Positions 16,794-25,275 of a stretch of DNA of 64,000 nucleotides are shown in pieces. The first letter of the stretch is position 1. The number at the start of each line of letters is the position of its first letter. The translations under genes and the position numbers were made by a program. The notes under the pieces are model-generated. The model searched no databases and was not told the origin of the DNA. It saw only the letters and a program-made list of their open reading frames with translations. Source of the DNA: an uncultured Eubacteriales bacterium (GTDB lineage Bacteria > Bacillota > Clostridia > Saccharofermentanales > Saccharofermentanaceae); contig OMWK01000008.1 of the NCBI GenBank assembly GCA_900314745.1, positions 147,795 through 211,794 on the forward strand. The letters are read 5' to 3'.

Positions 16794-18074
16794 TCAAAGT
16801 CCCATGGATGCAGCTGCGTGCTCGAACTCAGTTGAGTTGATGAAGGAACTAACTACAGAGTTTCTTGATGCACCGTTTGCAAGGGCTGCCATCCAGAGGT
16901 TCTTCTCAGTTGCGGAAGGAGCTCTGTTGAACATTGTCTTGTAAAGGAGTGCTACGAACTCGTCATCGCTCATGTTACGAGCTGTGAACTCAGCGCTTGT
17001 TACGAAGCCTGCGACTACCATGTCGAGGTTGCTCTCATCAGCGAGGATTGTGTTAACCCAGAAGTTCCTGCCTTCCACATCGGATGCTCTGTTAAGAACG
17101 TTGTTGTAGAGTCCTTCAACGATGGACTCAGCGATCGCTCTTCTGTCTCTTGCAACGCCCAATACCTGAGTTGCGGGTGCTGATACTGCGACTGCGGGAG
17201 CGGAAGTCTCACTAACTGTCTCACTAACTGTATCATCAGAGACAGTATCTGAGACAACAGTCTCGATAACGAGCTCATCATCTGTATCATCTGTATCCTC
17301 ATCAAGATCCATACCGTAATCAGGGGCTACGAACTCATCCTCATCAGCGGGCTGCTCGCTATCAATAGTGAAATCATCCTGGTGCTCGATCTCAAATCCG
17401 TCGTCCTCATCGTCGAGGTCCATTCCGTAATCGGGAGCTACGGGCTCATCCTCAGGGATTGCCTGTGCTGAAGCTGCATCGATAGCGTCGATAGTTGATG
17501 TGTACTCCTCCATGAGTGATTCAATGAGGGCGTCGATATCATCCTTTGTGAAGAAGTCAGAATTGCAATATACCTGCCATCCGAACTGTACACATGCGAT
17601 GTAAGTATCGAGGTCTGCTGCATAGCCAATTTCATCACTGAATGTGTTTCCAAAATCGCTCATCTCAGCGAGCAGATCATAAAGCGTATTGAGAGAAGCC
17701 TGCTTAGCTGCTGCGCTGGCAGCGAACATCTCAACTGCCTCGTATACATCATCGAGTGCATACATTGAGCGGCTGATCTGGCTGTAATTTGCGTAAGGGT
17801 CGCGAATTGTACGGCTGGCGATGAAGAATACATTCTCGCATGTGCTTCTTGTGTTGTTGGGGATGACTGACTCGTACTGATAGTAGTAATTGACTACCTC
17901 TTCGAGACGTGCGCTCAATGTTGACTTATCAACAGGCTCTGCTGCAACGAGCGCGAATCCGCTGTCGTCGTGTCCGCATGCGAGTGATGTCATAGCGGGG
18001 ATGGCTGTGATAGCCATTGCCATAGAGAGTGCTGCTCCGATTACCTTCTTGCCTAAACCGTTCTTGCTAACCAT
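16794..18074 (-). CDS. secreted DUF4214-domain protein with acidic repeats
   Basis: 426 residues. The N-terminus has a signal peptide (KKVIGAALSMAMAITAIPAMTSLA). Residues about 40-200 are helical. Residues about 205-275 are highly acidic and contain a repeated unit, VAPDYGMDL, twice. A Thr/Val/Ser-rich stretch follows. The C-terminal about 115 residues form a DUF4214 domain (IVEGLYNNVLNRASDVEGRNFWV, LLYKTMFNRAPSATEKNLW), found in many exported or S-layer-type proteins. The ribosome site AGGAGGAAAA precedes the start. It is probably cell-surface or extracellular; the binding target is unknown. Confidence 0.85.
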   Translation of the reverse strand: MVSKNGLGKKVIGAALSMAMAITAIPAMTSLACGHDDSGFALVAAEPVDKSTLSARLEEVVNYYYQYESVIPNNTRSTCENVFFIASRTIRDPYANYSQISRSMYALDDVYEAVEMFAASAAAKQASLNTLYDLLAEMSDFGNTFSDEIGYAADLDTYIACVQFGWQVYCNSDFFTKDDIDALIESLMEEYTSTIDAIDAASAQAIPEDEPVAPDYGMDLDDEDDGFEIEHQDDFTIDSEQPADEDEFVAPDYGMDLDEDTDDTDDELVIETVVSDTVSDDTVSETVSETSAPAVAVSAPATQVLGVARDRRAIAESIVEGLYNNVLNRASDVEGRNFWVNTILADESNLDMVVAGFVTSAEFTARNMSDDEFVALLYKTMFNRAPSATEKNLWMAALANGASRNSVVSSFINSTEFEHAAASMGL

Positions 18075-18184
18075 TTTTGTTTTCCTCCTGCGTGGTTAAG
18101 TTTTGTTTCGTGTGTTTTGTTTGCGTCCCTATAAAACCACGTCGAAAAGCTGCATCCAATGGTCAATAAACATGCCGTTTGTCG

Positions 18185-18220
18185 ATTAAGCGACACAACG
18201 CTTAAGATGTGTCGCTTAAT
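18185..18220. other. strong 13-bp hairpin in the gap before the DUF4214 gene
   Basis: ATTAAGCGACACA and its exact reverse complement flank a 10-nt loop. There is no T-run after it on the plus strand and only a weak one on the minus strand. It may stabilise the 3' end of the phosphoesterase transcript or be a protein-binding palindrome. Confidence 0.55.
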
Positions 18221-18264
18221 TATTAAATTTCCGGTTAAAAAGTTGGGAAAAGAAAGTGAAAAAC

Positions 18265-19113
18265 TTATGTAATATCAATGATTACCAGTTCAGGACGGTT
18301 GTACAGACGGGGAAGTCTCGTCGACTCTCTCGCAAGTCCTCTGGATACTATCATAGTCGTATTATCAACCACATAAAGACCGCCTGCGTACTTAGGAAAC
18401 ATTCCCTGGTTAGGCGCGTAAAGGCCGTTCAGTAATCCCGGGATTCTCCACTGTCCTCCGTGCGCGTGACCGCACAATGCGAGGTCGTAATTATGAGCTG
18501 AATATGTATCTATATATTCGGGTCTGTGCGAGAGGATTATGTTATATGTATCAGCATTAAGATTAAGATATGCATTGACGAATTCGTCTTCGAGAATGAG
18601 GTCTTTATCGACGAGATATCCGTCGTAATCATCGACGCCTACAAGGCCTATGGTATTGCCGTTGATATCGAGCTCGAGAACGTCTCCCTGAAGACGCGGA
18701 ATATCATATTCCTCGAGTATGTCCATCTGCACTTCATACTGATCGATGCCGCCCCAGAATTCGTGATTGCCGGTTACATAATATATTGGATAACGGCCGG
18801 CTATTCCTTCGAGAAAATCAACCGTATTATCATTCGGTAATTTATCATCGAATATATCACCGCCTAGAAGTATGAGATCGGGGTTCTGGGAATCTATCGC
18901 TTCGATGAGTTCCGACTCGTGATCTCCGTATCTGCATGAGTGAAGATCAGTCACGAGAGCAATCCTCACAGGTGTATCTATCTTGTCTGATTCGAGTGTG
19001 TAATTAACGATCTTAAGCTTGTTGTAAAGCCCGGGTCCGATAAGTGCTATGAGTATTCCGAAGATTATTATTCTTCTTATAATCTGCTTGCGTGTTAACT
19101 TAAATAACTTCAT
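18265..19113 (-). CDS. membrane-anchored metallophosphoesterase (YaeI-like)
   Basis: 282 residues from ATG 19113; the in-frame extension to 19209 crosses the promoter and is rejected. One N-terminal membrane segment (IIRRIIIFGILIALIGPGLY) is followed by a calcineurin-like domain with metal ligands in VTDLHSCRYG, GGDIFDD, TGNHEFWGG, LSHRPEY and CGHAHGGQWRIPG. The closest described group is the YaeI/YpbG-type phosphodiesterases that act on membrane lipids; the substrate here is inferred. Promoter TTGCGC-16-TATAAT on the same strand puts the start about 4 nt before the ATG. Confidence 0.9.
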   Translation of the reverse strand: MKLFKLTRKQIIRRIIIFGILIALIGPGLYNKLKIVNYTLESDKIDTPVRIALVTDLHSCRYGDHESELIEAIDSQNPDLILLGGDIFDDKLPNDNTVDFLEGIAGRYPIYYVTGNHEFWGGIDQYEVQMDILEEYDIPRLQGDVLELDINGNTIGLVGVDDYDGYLVDKDLILEDEFVNAYLNLNADTYNIILSHRPEYIDTYSAHNYDLALCGHAHGGQWRIPGLLNGLYAPNQGMFPKYAGGLYVVDNTTMIVSRGLARESTRLPRLYNRPELVIIDIT

Positions 19114-19123
19114 ATTGACGATA

Positions 19124-19151
19124 ATTATATCTAATGATAATATTTGCGCAA
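19124..19151 (-). promoter_or_regulatory. promoter of the metallophosphoesterase gene
   Basis: On the minus strand, -35 TTGCGC (19151-19146) and -10 TATAAT (19129-19124) are 16 bp apart. The ATG is 10 bp after the -10, so the leader is about 4 nt and has no ribosome site. Confidence 0.65.
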
Positions 19152-19240
19152 GGTTAAAGACCTTAGCGAATTTTCCTGATAGTTTTGATACATATTTTAT
19201 CATCACCATTCAAGTTCATTTTAAGACAAATGAGGTATTT

Positions 19241-21082
19241 ATGTCCGAATTAGATTCTTTGATGTCAAAGTCAAAGGAAGACCTCGAGGTAATCGCTTCT
19301 TCATTCGGTGATTACACTCCTTCCGTAGCGAAGACAAAATCCAGAGAAGAACTCATTGCATCGATCACAAGAATGTCCGTAAGGGAAGTTCAGGATGCGA
19401 TGGTAAAGGCGGCTGAAGCTCCTGCCGAGGCTCCCAAGACTGAACCTTCTGAAGTTAAGGAAGAGGTTAAGGAAGAGGAGAAGAAGGAAGAGAAGCCTGC
19501 GGCCAAGAAGCGCGCTCCCAGAAAGAAGAAGACTGAAGAGCAGGCAACTGTCGAAATCCCTTCCACAGAGACTGCCAAGGAGGAGAAGCCTCAGGCAGAG
19601 GAGAAGCCCAAGAAGCGCGGAAGAAAGCCCAAGAAGAAGGACGCCGAAGAAGCTTCTGAGCAGATCACAATAGAAGAGGCAGCAACAGAAGCTGCTGCAC
19701 CTGAAGTTTCTAAGCAGGAAGGGGCTTCTAAGGATAAGAAGGAAGACAAGAAGGAAGAGAAGACTGAATCTTCCGACGCTTCCAAGAAGCCCGTCAAGAG
19801 AGGCAGACAGAGAAGAAGGATCGCTTTCGGCCCGGATACGGAAGCACATGAAGTTGAGATAAGTCCCGAAGAGAAGGAAGCAGAGGAGCAGGCTGAGGCA
19901 GAAGAGAAGCCCCAGCAGCCCGAAGTCCAGTACATCGAGATCGAGGGAATACTCGAGATCGGAAGCGGCGACAACAAGAACGATTTCAACGGATTCATTC
20001 ACAAGAATAACTATCTCCCCGGCGAGGAAGACGCATACGTTCCCGGTCAGGTCATCAGAAGATTAGGCCTTCGTAAAGGAGACAAGATCAAGGGTCTCGC
20101 GGTAGCTCCGAGGGGCAAGGACAGATACGCTCCGCTTCGTAAGGTGCTCGCCGTAAACGACATCGAGATCCCCGAAGATTCCGATTACGAGATCACAAGG
20201 AAGCGTCCGAGGTTCGAGAGCCTGACTGCCATCTATCCCGACAGCAGACTGAAGCTCGAGACCAGCAAGGAAGATCTGTCATGCAGGATTATCGACCTGT
20301 TCTGTCCTATCGGAAAGGGCCAGAGAGGTATGATCGTATCACCCCCGAAGGCAGGTAAGACAGTCCTTCTTAAGAAGGTTGCAAATGCAATCACGACCAA
20401 CAACCCCGAGTGCAAGGTAATCGTGCTTCTGATCGACGAGCGTCCTGAGGAAGTTACCGACATGCAGCGCTCCATCAAGGGTGAGGTTGTTTATTCCACT
20501 TTCGACAAGCGCCCCGAGAACCACGTAAGAGTTACGGAGCTCGTTCTCGAGAGAGCGATGAGACTCGTTGAGTTAGGACAGGATGTAGTTATCCTCCTCG
20601 ACTCCATGACGAGACTTGCGCGTGCATATAACCTTACTATCAACCCCACGGGCAGAACGCTCTCGGGCGGTCTCGATCCGGGCTCCCTCTACGGTCCTAA
20701 GAGATTCTTCGGTGCAGCTCGTAACATCGAGTTCGGAGGCTCACTCACCATCATCGCATCTGCTTTGATAGAGACGGGCTCCAGGATGGACGAGGTTATT
20801 TTCGAGGAGTTCAAGGGCACGGGTAACATGGAAGTAGTGCTCGACAGGAAGCTTGCTGACAGACGTGTCTACCCTGCAATTGCAGTCGACAAGTCCGGCA
20901 CGCGCCGTGAGGATCTGCTTCTTACCGAGGAGCAGCTCTCTTCCGTCTGGCTCACTCGAAAGGCCATCGCCGACGTTGACACGATCGCCGGCACGGAAGC
21001 TGTGCTCAACTTCCTTAAGCGCACGCCGGATAATGCAACATTCGTGCTGTCAGCGCAGAAGTCTTTTGCAGTTGACGGATAA
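19241..21082 (+). CDS. rho: transcription termination factor Rho with long charged N-terminal insertion
   Basis: 613 residues from ATG 19241 (TGAGGT upstream); an extended reading from 19049 has no support. Residues 1-45 form the Rho N-terminal helical domain ([18 protein letters not shown]). Residues about 55-225 are an insertion rich in Lys, Glu, Ala and Pro. Then come the cold-shock RNA-binding domain ([14 protein letters not shown]) and the RecA-type motor: P-loop PPKAGKT at about 368-374, [32 protein letters not shown], and the R-loop/arginine-finger region. It is about 190 residues longer than E. coli Rho. Hexameric RNA translocase ending transcription; first gene of rho-orf-rpmE. Confidence 0.97.
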   Translation: MSELDSLMSKSKEDLEVIASSFGDYTPSVAKTKSREELIASITRMSVREVQDAMVKAAEAPAEAPKTEPSEVKEEVKEEEKKEEKPAAKKRAPRKKKTEEQATVEIPSTETAKEEKPQAEEKPKKRGRKPKKKDAEEASEQITIEEAATEAAAPEVSKQEGASKDKKEDKKEEKTESSDASKKPVKRGRQRRRIAFGPDTEAHEVEISPEEKEAEEQAEAEEKPQQPEVQYIEIEGILEIGSGDNKNDFNGFIHKNNYLPGEEDAYVPGQVIRRLGLRKGDKIKGLAVAPRGKDRYAPLRKVLAVNDIEIPEDSDYEITRKRPRFESLTAIYPDSRLKLETSKEDLSCRIIDLFCPIGKGQRGMIVSPPKAGKTVLLKKVANAITTNNPECKVIVLLIDERPEEVTDMQRSIKGEVVYSTFDKRPENHVRVTELVLERAMRLVELGQDVVILLDSMTRLARAYNLTINPTGRTLSGGLDPGSLYGPKRFFGAARNIEFGGSLTIIASALIETGSRMDEVIFEEFKGTGNMEVVLDRKLADRRVYPAIAVDKSGTRREDLLLTEEQLSSVWLTRKAIADVDTIAGTEAVLNFLKRTPDNATFVLSAQKSFAVDG

Positions 21083-21125
21083 AGAGTATAATCAATATTA
21101 TTTTATTTTTGGGAGGGTTACGTAA

Positions 21126-21392
21126 ATGAGTGAGAACAATATTCCTTCAGAGTATAAGCCGATAAGCATGTGGGGTTATTTCGGATACGAGATCCTTTTC
21201 TCGCTTCCTATAATTGGCTTCATCTGCCTTATCATTATGTCTTTTGCGCCCCGCAACAAGAATCTTAAGAACTTCGCAAGATCTTACTTCTGCCTGTTCA
21301 TTATCTCTCTTGTGCTGACGGTCGTTCTTGTTGCGATCGCTCTTGCAACAGGTGCCATAAGTTCACTCGAGGATATTGTCGACGCATTCTGA
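21126..21392 (+). CDS. small membrane protein, unknown
   Basis: 88 residues with two hydrophobic segments (FGYEILFSLPIIGFICLII and FCLFIISLVLTVVLVAIALA). The ribosome site GGGAGGG lies 8 bp before the ATG. Short two-segment membrane proteins starting with a YKPISMWGYFGYEILFSIP-type sequence are frequent in Clostridia, but none has a function known to me. It lies between rho and rpmE. Confidence 0.75.
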   Translation: MSENNIPSEYKPISMWGYFGYEILFSLPIIGFICLIIMSFAPRNKNLKNFARSYFCLFIISLVLTVVLVAIALATGAISSLEDIVDAF

Positions 21393-21502
21393 TTACTGTT
21401 GACAACTGCTGATAAATAAGATATTATCCTGCGGTTACATGAAATCCGATACGGTATACGTGCGCATAGTACGCACCGTGTCTTTGATTATGAGGTGAAG
21501 AA

Positions 21503-21703
21503 ATGAAGACTGACATCCATCCTAAGACTTACAACGCTGTTGTTAAGTGTGCGTGTGGAGCAACATTCGAGACTATCTCTACTAAGCCTGAGATCAACGT
21601 CGATATCTGCTCTAACTGCCATCCGTTCTACACAGGCAAGCAGAAGCTTGTTGATACAGGCGGAAGAATCGATAAGTTCAACAAGAGAATGGGAAGAGCT
21701 TAA
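21503..21703 (+). CDS. rpmE: 50S ribosomal protein L31 (zinc-type)
   Basis: 66 residues. The N-terminus [19 protein letters not shown] and the C-terminal [23 protein letters not shown] are diagnostic. Four Cys (CACG and CSNC) fit the C+ zinc-binding form, not the zinc-free YtiA/L31B form. The rho-rpmE order is a standard Firmicutes arrangement. A perfect terminator follows 14 bp after the stop. Confidence 0.97.
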   Translation: MKTDIHPKTYNAVVKCACGATFETISTKPEINVDICSNCHPFYTGKQKLVDTGGRIDKFNKRMGRA

Positions 21704-21717
21704 TAGCAAACTCACAC

Positions 21718-21751
21718 AGAACTGCCTTGAATCCAAGGCAGTTCTTTTTTA
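21718..21751 (+). terminator. rpmE intrinsic terminator
   Basis: The 12-bp stem AGAACTGCCTTG / CAAGGCAGTTCT has loop AATC and is followed by six T. Part of the stem and loop (TTGAAT) serves as -35 for the next gene. Confidence 0.92.
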
Positions 21752-21755
21752 CAAT
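21727..21755 (+). promoter_or_regulatory. promoter of the DUF1385 gene, embedded in the rpmE terminator
   Basis: TTGAAT (21727-21732) and TACAAT (21750-21755) are 17 bp apart. The start point is expected at about 21762, beside the ATG at 21763 (leaderless). Confidence 0.65.
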
Positions 21756-21762
21756 ATAAGTC

Positions 21763-22776
21763 ATGTCAGAAACAGATAACAAAACAAAGATAACCACTGA
21801 GAATAAGCCCGCACTGAAGAAGACGACCATCGGTGGCCAGGCCCTTATCGAGGGCATCATGATGGTAGGTCCGAAGAGGACCGCGATGGCAGTCCGTAAG
21901 GGCGACGGCACGATCCACATCGAGGAGATAACCCAGAGCGAGCGTGTCTCATTCTATGAGAAGGTTCCCTTCATTAGAGGCTGCATAAGATTCTACAAGA
22001 TGCTCGTCAAGGGTACCGACGCACTTATGAAGTCCGCGGATATCTCCGAGCAGGGCGCTCCCGTTGAGGAGGGAGAGGAGCAGAAGGCACCTTCTGCCCT
22101 CGAGCAGTATCTTACAAAGCACTACAACGTAATGGTCACACTGTCGGCTATACTCGGAATCCTTCTGAGCGTCGGCCTGTTCATCCTGCTTCCCTGGCTC
22201 ATCGTGTTCCTCGCGACGAAGATCATGGGCAGCGCACTTGCCGATACGACATGGATGTCCATAGTCCTTAACCTCGCAGAGGGTGTCCTCAGGATGATCA
22301 TATTCTTCATGTACTTAAGATTCGCATCCAAGATCGAGGGAATCGACCGCGTATGGAAGTATCACGGAGCCGAGCATAAGACGATTGCATGTTACGAGGC
22401 GGGTGAGCCTCTGACGGTCGAGAATATCCTGAAGCACAGCAGATTCCACCCGAGATGCGGAACATCTTTCATGTTCCTCGTTCTCGCGATCTCCATCCTT
22501 ATCTACACGGTTGCCGGAATTCTTATCGGCGACGGAAGATTCGTGGTAAGCGCACTGATCAGGATCCTTCTGATCCCCGTGATCTGCGGTGTGTCATTCG
22601 AGATTCTAAGATTTGTCGGACGCCACGACGAGTCAGCGGTCTGCCGCGGCTTAAGTAAGCCCGGACTCTGGCTTCAGAAGTTCACGACTTCCGAACCTGA
22701 CGGTCCGATCATCGAGGTAGCCATAGCGGCTATGCAGGCAGTCATTCCGGAGAATGCGGACGACGATGTCTGGTAA
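21763..22776 (+). CDS. DUF1385 membrane protein (YqhQ family)
   Basis: 337 residues. Family blocks include TTIGGQALIEGIMMVGPKRTAMAVRK, FIRGCIRFYKMLVKGTDALMKSA, the histidine motif YHGAEHKTIACYEAG, and HSRFHPRCGTSFMF. Four or five membrane segments lie between them. Its position after rpmE and before prmC is conserved across Firmicutes. The biochemical role is unknown; the conserved His/Cys residues suggest metal binding. The ATG lacks a ribosome site and is immediately downstream of a promoter. Confidence 0.92.
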   Translation: MSETDNKTKITTENKPALKKTTIGGQALIEGIMMVGPKRTAMAVRKGDGTIHIEEITQSERVSFYEKVPFIRGCIRFYKMLVKGTDALMKSADISEQGAPVEEGEEQKAPSALEQYLTKHYNVMVTLSAILGILLSVGLFILLPWLIVFLATKIMGSALADTTWMSIVLNLAEGVLRMIIFFMYLRFASKIEGIDRVWKYHGAEHKTIACYEAGEPLTVENILKHSRFHPRCGTSFMFLVLAISILIYTVAGILIGDGRFVVSALIRILLIPVICGVSFEILRFVGRHDESAVCRGLSKPGLWLQKFTTSEPDGPIIEVAIAAMQAVIPENADDDVW

Positions 22777-23641
22777 TCTCGAGAGAGCATTGAATATACT
22801 GACTGAAGCGGGCATCGATCACGAAGATGCCCGTTTTGATATCAGTCTTATCTATTCCTATCTGGGCGATGATGAGGCTAAGTTCATTGAGGCTATTAAG
22901 AAGCGCGCGTCAGGCATGCCTGCAGCTTACATAACCGGCCGCCAGGCGTTCTACAAAGAGGAATATAAGGTGACGCCCGATGTCCTGATCCCGAGGGCTG
23001 ATACGGAGCTTCTGGTCGAGACGGTCCTTAAGTTTCTGGGTGCCCTTGATTTCCCGGCGGGAGACGTCGGTATGGTCCCGGTTATTGACAGACCTCTCAC
23101 AAGCCCCCGTATCCTGGATCTTTGTACCGGGACTGGCTGTGTCGGGATATCGGTTTTGAATTCCCTGATTGGCAAAGGTCTTAAACCCGAGGTCATCATA
23201 AGCGACATATCCGATGCGGCCTTGGAGATTGCGAATGAGAATATCTTAAGTCAGGCGGCTGACAGGTCATCGATCCGCGCGATGAAGATCGATGCGATGG
23301 CGGGTGAATTGCCCGCCGGACTGGGTCACTTTGATGTCATCACGGCGAACCCTCCGTACATCAATTCATCGGATATGGAGGCCCTCGATCCGGAGGTCGG
23401 ATCGTTCGAGCCGCACCTTGCTCTCGCGGGCGGTGACGACGGCCTGATCTTCTATCCGAAGATTGCAAAACTGTCCCATAAATATCTCAGCGGCGGCGGA
23501 CTTCTCGCGGTCGAGCACGGTTACGATCAGGCGGAGCAGGTCGCGCAAACCCTTATGGCACAAGGGTTTAACAATGTTAAATCACTTAAGGACTTCGGAA
23601 ATAACGACCGGGTTACTTTTGGAATAAAGGCGGGGAGGTAA
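22766..23641 (+). CDS. prmC: peptide chain release factor N5-glutamine methyltransferase
   Basis: 291 residues from ATG 22766 (an ATG at 22754 is also possible). An N-terminal helical domain is followed by GRQAFYKEEYKVTPDVLIPRADTELLVE, the SAM motif LDLCTGTGCVGISVL and the catalytic NPPY (ITANPPYINS), which binds the glutamine side chain. It methylates the GGQ glutamine of RF1/RF2. prfA is not adjacent here. The start overlaps the end of the DUF1385 gene by 11 bp, so the two are translationally linked. Confidence 0.93.
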   Translation: MSGNLERALNILTEAGIDHEDARFDISLIYSYLGDDEAKFIEAIKKRASGMPAAYITGRQAFYKEEYKVTPDVLIPRADTELLVETVLKFLGALDFPAGDVGMVPVIDRPLTSPRILDLCTGTGCVGISVLNSLIGKGLKPEVIISDISDAALEIANENILSQAADRSSIRAMKIDAMAGELPAGLGHFDVITANPPYINSSDMEALDPEVGSFEPHLALAGGDDGLIFYPKIAKLSHKYLSGGGLLAVEHGYDQAEQVAQTLMAQGFNNVKSLKDFGNNDRVTFGIKAGR

Positions 23642-23646
23642 GGGTC

Positions 23647-23850
23647 ATGCCGGGCAAGTTTTTCCTGTATAAATATGAGGTCGGAGACGTCGTCCGCATG
23701 AAGAAGAAGCACCCCTGCGGAAGCTTCGAATGGACGCTCACTCGGGTCGGCGCGGAGTGCAAAATGACGTGCAACAAATGCGGCCGGCTCGCCGTCATGG
23801 ACAGGCCGACTCTCGAGAAATCTACAGTTGAAGTTAAGAGGGAATCCTGA
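23647..23850 (+). CDS. DUF951 small protein
   Basis: 67 residues. The pattern YEVGDVVRMKKKHPCGSFEWTLTRVGAECKMTCNKCGRLAVMDRPTLEK is typical of DUF951, with Cys24 and a CxxC pair (TCNKC) that may bind zinc. It is probably cytoplasmic and perhaps RNA- or DNA-binding, by analogy to small KOW-like beta proteins; this is inference. The ribosome site GGAGG lies before the ATG, and the gene is 5 bp after prmC. Confidence 0.87.
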   Translation: MPGKFFLYKYEVGDVVRMKKKHPCGSFEWTLTRVGAECKMTCNKCGRLAVMDRPTLEKSTVEVKRES

Positions 23851-24711
23851 TCAGACTATCTCGGTTGACTGTGAGATGCAGATCTTCCTTCCGTCGTTAT
23901 CCTCGATGACAAACTGGCGGTTGGTCTTCGCTTTCTCCGACTCTCTTGCGTCGGGAAGCTCTTCGATTATCTTGACGCCGTTCGCCTTGACCTCGTGGTA
24001 CAAAAGCAGCGGCTCCGTGACATAGATTATAAGATCGTACATCGAGGGCAGCGCCATCCTCACGGGACTTTTGACCAGCGCGATCACGATATTATCCCTG
24101 ACAAGTCTAATGTGCGGCATCTTCTCATCATCGAGGTGCGCCGCCTTGAAGCCTAACTTGGTCTCGTAGAAAAGCGCGGTCTTGACCGGGTCGACGCAGC
24201 CGAACACAATCGCCGCCTGGTTCATGAGGTGAAGCCCGCTTCCGCCTTCTTCCTCGTTGTTCCCGTCGCTGCTTTTCGCCGGGGCGGCCTGCCCCTCTGT
24301 GTTGATGCCGTACCCGAGCAGCGGCTCACCGAAAGCCTTCTCGTGCTCCCCGAGCGAATCCATCATCTTGTGGCGCTCCATGATCTCATTCTTCGTAAGC
24401 GAGGCGGGCACTTCGCGGAGCGACTCGACCTTAGTAAGGTAGTCGGCAAGGTTCATGAAGCGCACGTAAAGCGGCATGATCTCCTTCGTGCTTCCGGGAA
24501 GCGTCGACGCAGGTGTGCCGTGCAGCATCATCATCGCGTACTCGGATGCTTCCGGCGGCATCGCAGCGAAAAGCTTATTTATCAGCGTAAGTTCCGCGCC
24601 GGTCTTCTCCGAGACCCCTCCCTTGTTTATCACCTCTTCAAACATGTCGAAGACCTTGTTGATGTCGTGTTCGGGATAATTCTTACTAAGCATGGGGGAC
24701 CTCTGATTCAT
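23851..24711 (-). CDS. VOC/glyoxalase-like domain protein with helical N-terminal region
   Basis: 286 residues. Residues 1-125 are helical and unassigned; a Gly/Glu-rich linker (NNEEEGGSG) joins them to a C-terminal vicinal-oxygen-chelate domain (residues about 165-286: AAIVFGCVDPVKTALFYETKLGF, EVKANGVKIIEELPDA, FVIEDNDGRKICIS). The N-terminal part has the look of a 4-carboxymuconolactone-type or tetratricopeptide-like bundle, but I cannot assign it. Start: ATG 24711 has a -10 TATAAT about 11 bp upstream (near-leaderless); ATG 24693 has AGAGGT. It abuts the DUF951 stop tail to tail. Confidence 0.72.
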   Translation of the reverse strand: MNQRSPMLSKNYPEHDINKVFDMFEEVINKGGVSEKTGAELTLINKLFAAMPPEASEYAMMMLHGTPASTLPGSTKEIMPLYVRFMNLADYLTKVESLREVPASLTKNEIMERHKMMDSLGEHEKAFGEPLLGYGINTEGQAAPAKSSDGNNEEEGGSGLHLMNQAAIVFGCVDPVKTALFYETKLGFKAAHLDDEKMPHIRLVRDNIVIALVKSPVRMALPSMYDLIIYVTEPLLLYHEVKANGVKIIEELPDARESEKAKTNRQFVIEDNDGRKICISQSTEIV

Positions 24712-24742
24712 AATTTTGTTTAATTATATCATCACTTGTGAA

Positions 24743-24770
24743 TTGAATATTGCAGGCGTTGATATATAGT
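24743..24770 (+). promoter_or_regulatory. promoter of the ybaK-like gene
   Basis: TTGAAT (24743-24748) and TATAGT (24765-24770) are 16 bp apart. The start would be about 24777, four bases before the ATG. A divergent -10 TATAAT on the minus strand (24723-24728) serves the VOC gene. Confidence 0.5.
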
Positions 24771-24780
24771 AGATTAGGTT

Positions 24781-25260
24781 ATGGCAGGTATGAAGAAGAC
24801 AAACGCGATGCGTATGCTCGACAAGGACAAGATCCCTTACGAAGCGATGGAGTACGAGTACGACGAGAATGATCTCGACGGACATCATGTCGCGGAGTTT
24901 TTCGGCATACCTTATGAGCAGGTCTTTAAGACCCTGACAGCAGTTACCGATTCCGGTGAATATCTCGTGTTCTGTCTCTCGGTCGACGATGAACTCGACC
25001 TCAAGAAGGCGGCAGTCCTCGCAGGCGTGAAGCGAGTTGAACTCATTCACGTGAAGGACCTCCTCAAAGTCACGGGATACATAAGAGGCGGATGTTCCCC
25101 GATTGGCATGAAGAAGAAGTACCGGACATTTATCGATGAGATGATAGAGCTCGTGGATGTGGTCCATGTAAGTGCCGGAGCAAGAGGCGTTCAGCTGAAG
25201 CTCAAGCCTTCAGATCTCATAAGCTACACGGAAGCAGTCGTAGGTCCCATCACATTCTGA
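24781..25260 (+). CDS. ybaK: Cys-tRNA(Pro)/aminoacyl-tRNA deacylase, YbaK/EbsC family
   Basis: 159 residues, full family length. The catalytic lysine is in EQVFKTLTAV and the glycine loop is GYIRGGCSPIGMKKKY, both diagnostic of YbaK. It hydrolyses mischarged Cys-tRNA(Pro) in the cytoplasm. No ribosome site precedes the ATG, and the promoter lies directly upstream. The antiporter gene follows after 15 bp. Confidence 0.93.
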   Translation: MAGMKKTNAMRMLDKDKIPYEAMEYEYDENDLDGHHVAEFFGIPYEQVFKTLTAVTDSGEYLVFCLSVDDELDLKKAAVLAGVKRVELIHVKDLLKVTGYIRGGCSPIGMKKKYRTFIDEMIELVDVVHVSAGARGVQLKLKPSDLISYTEAVVGPITF

Positions 25261-25275
25261 AGGCAGGTGTTATAA

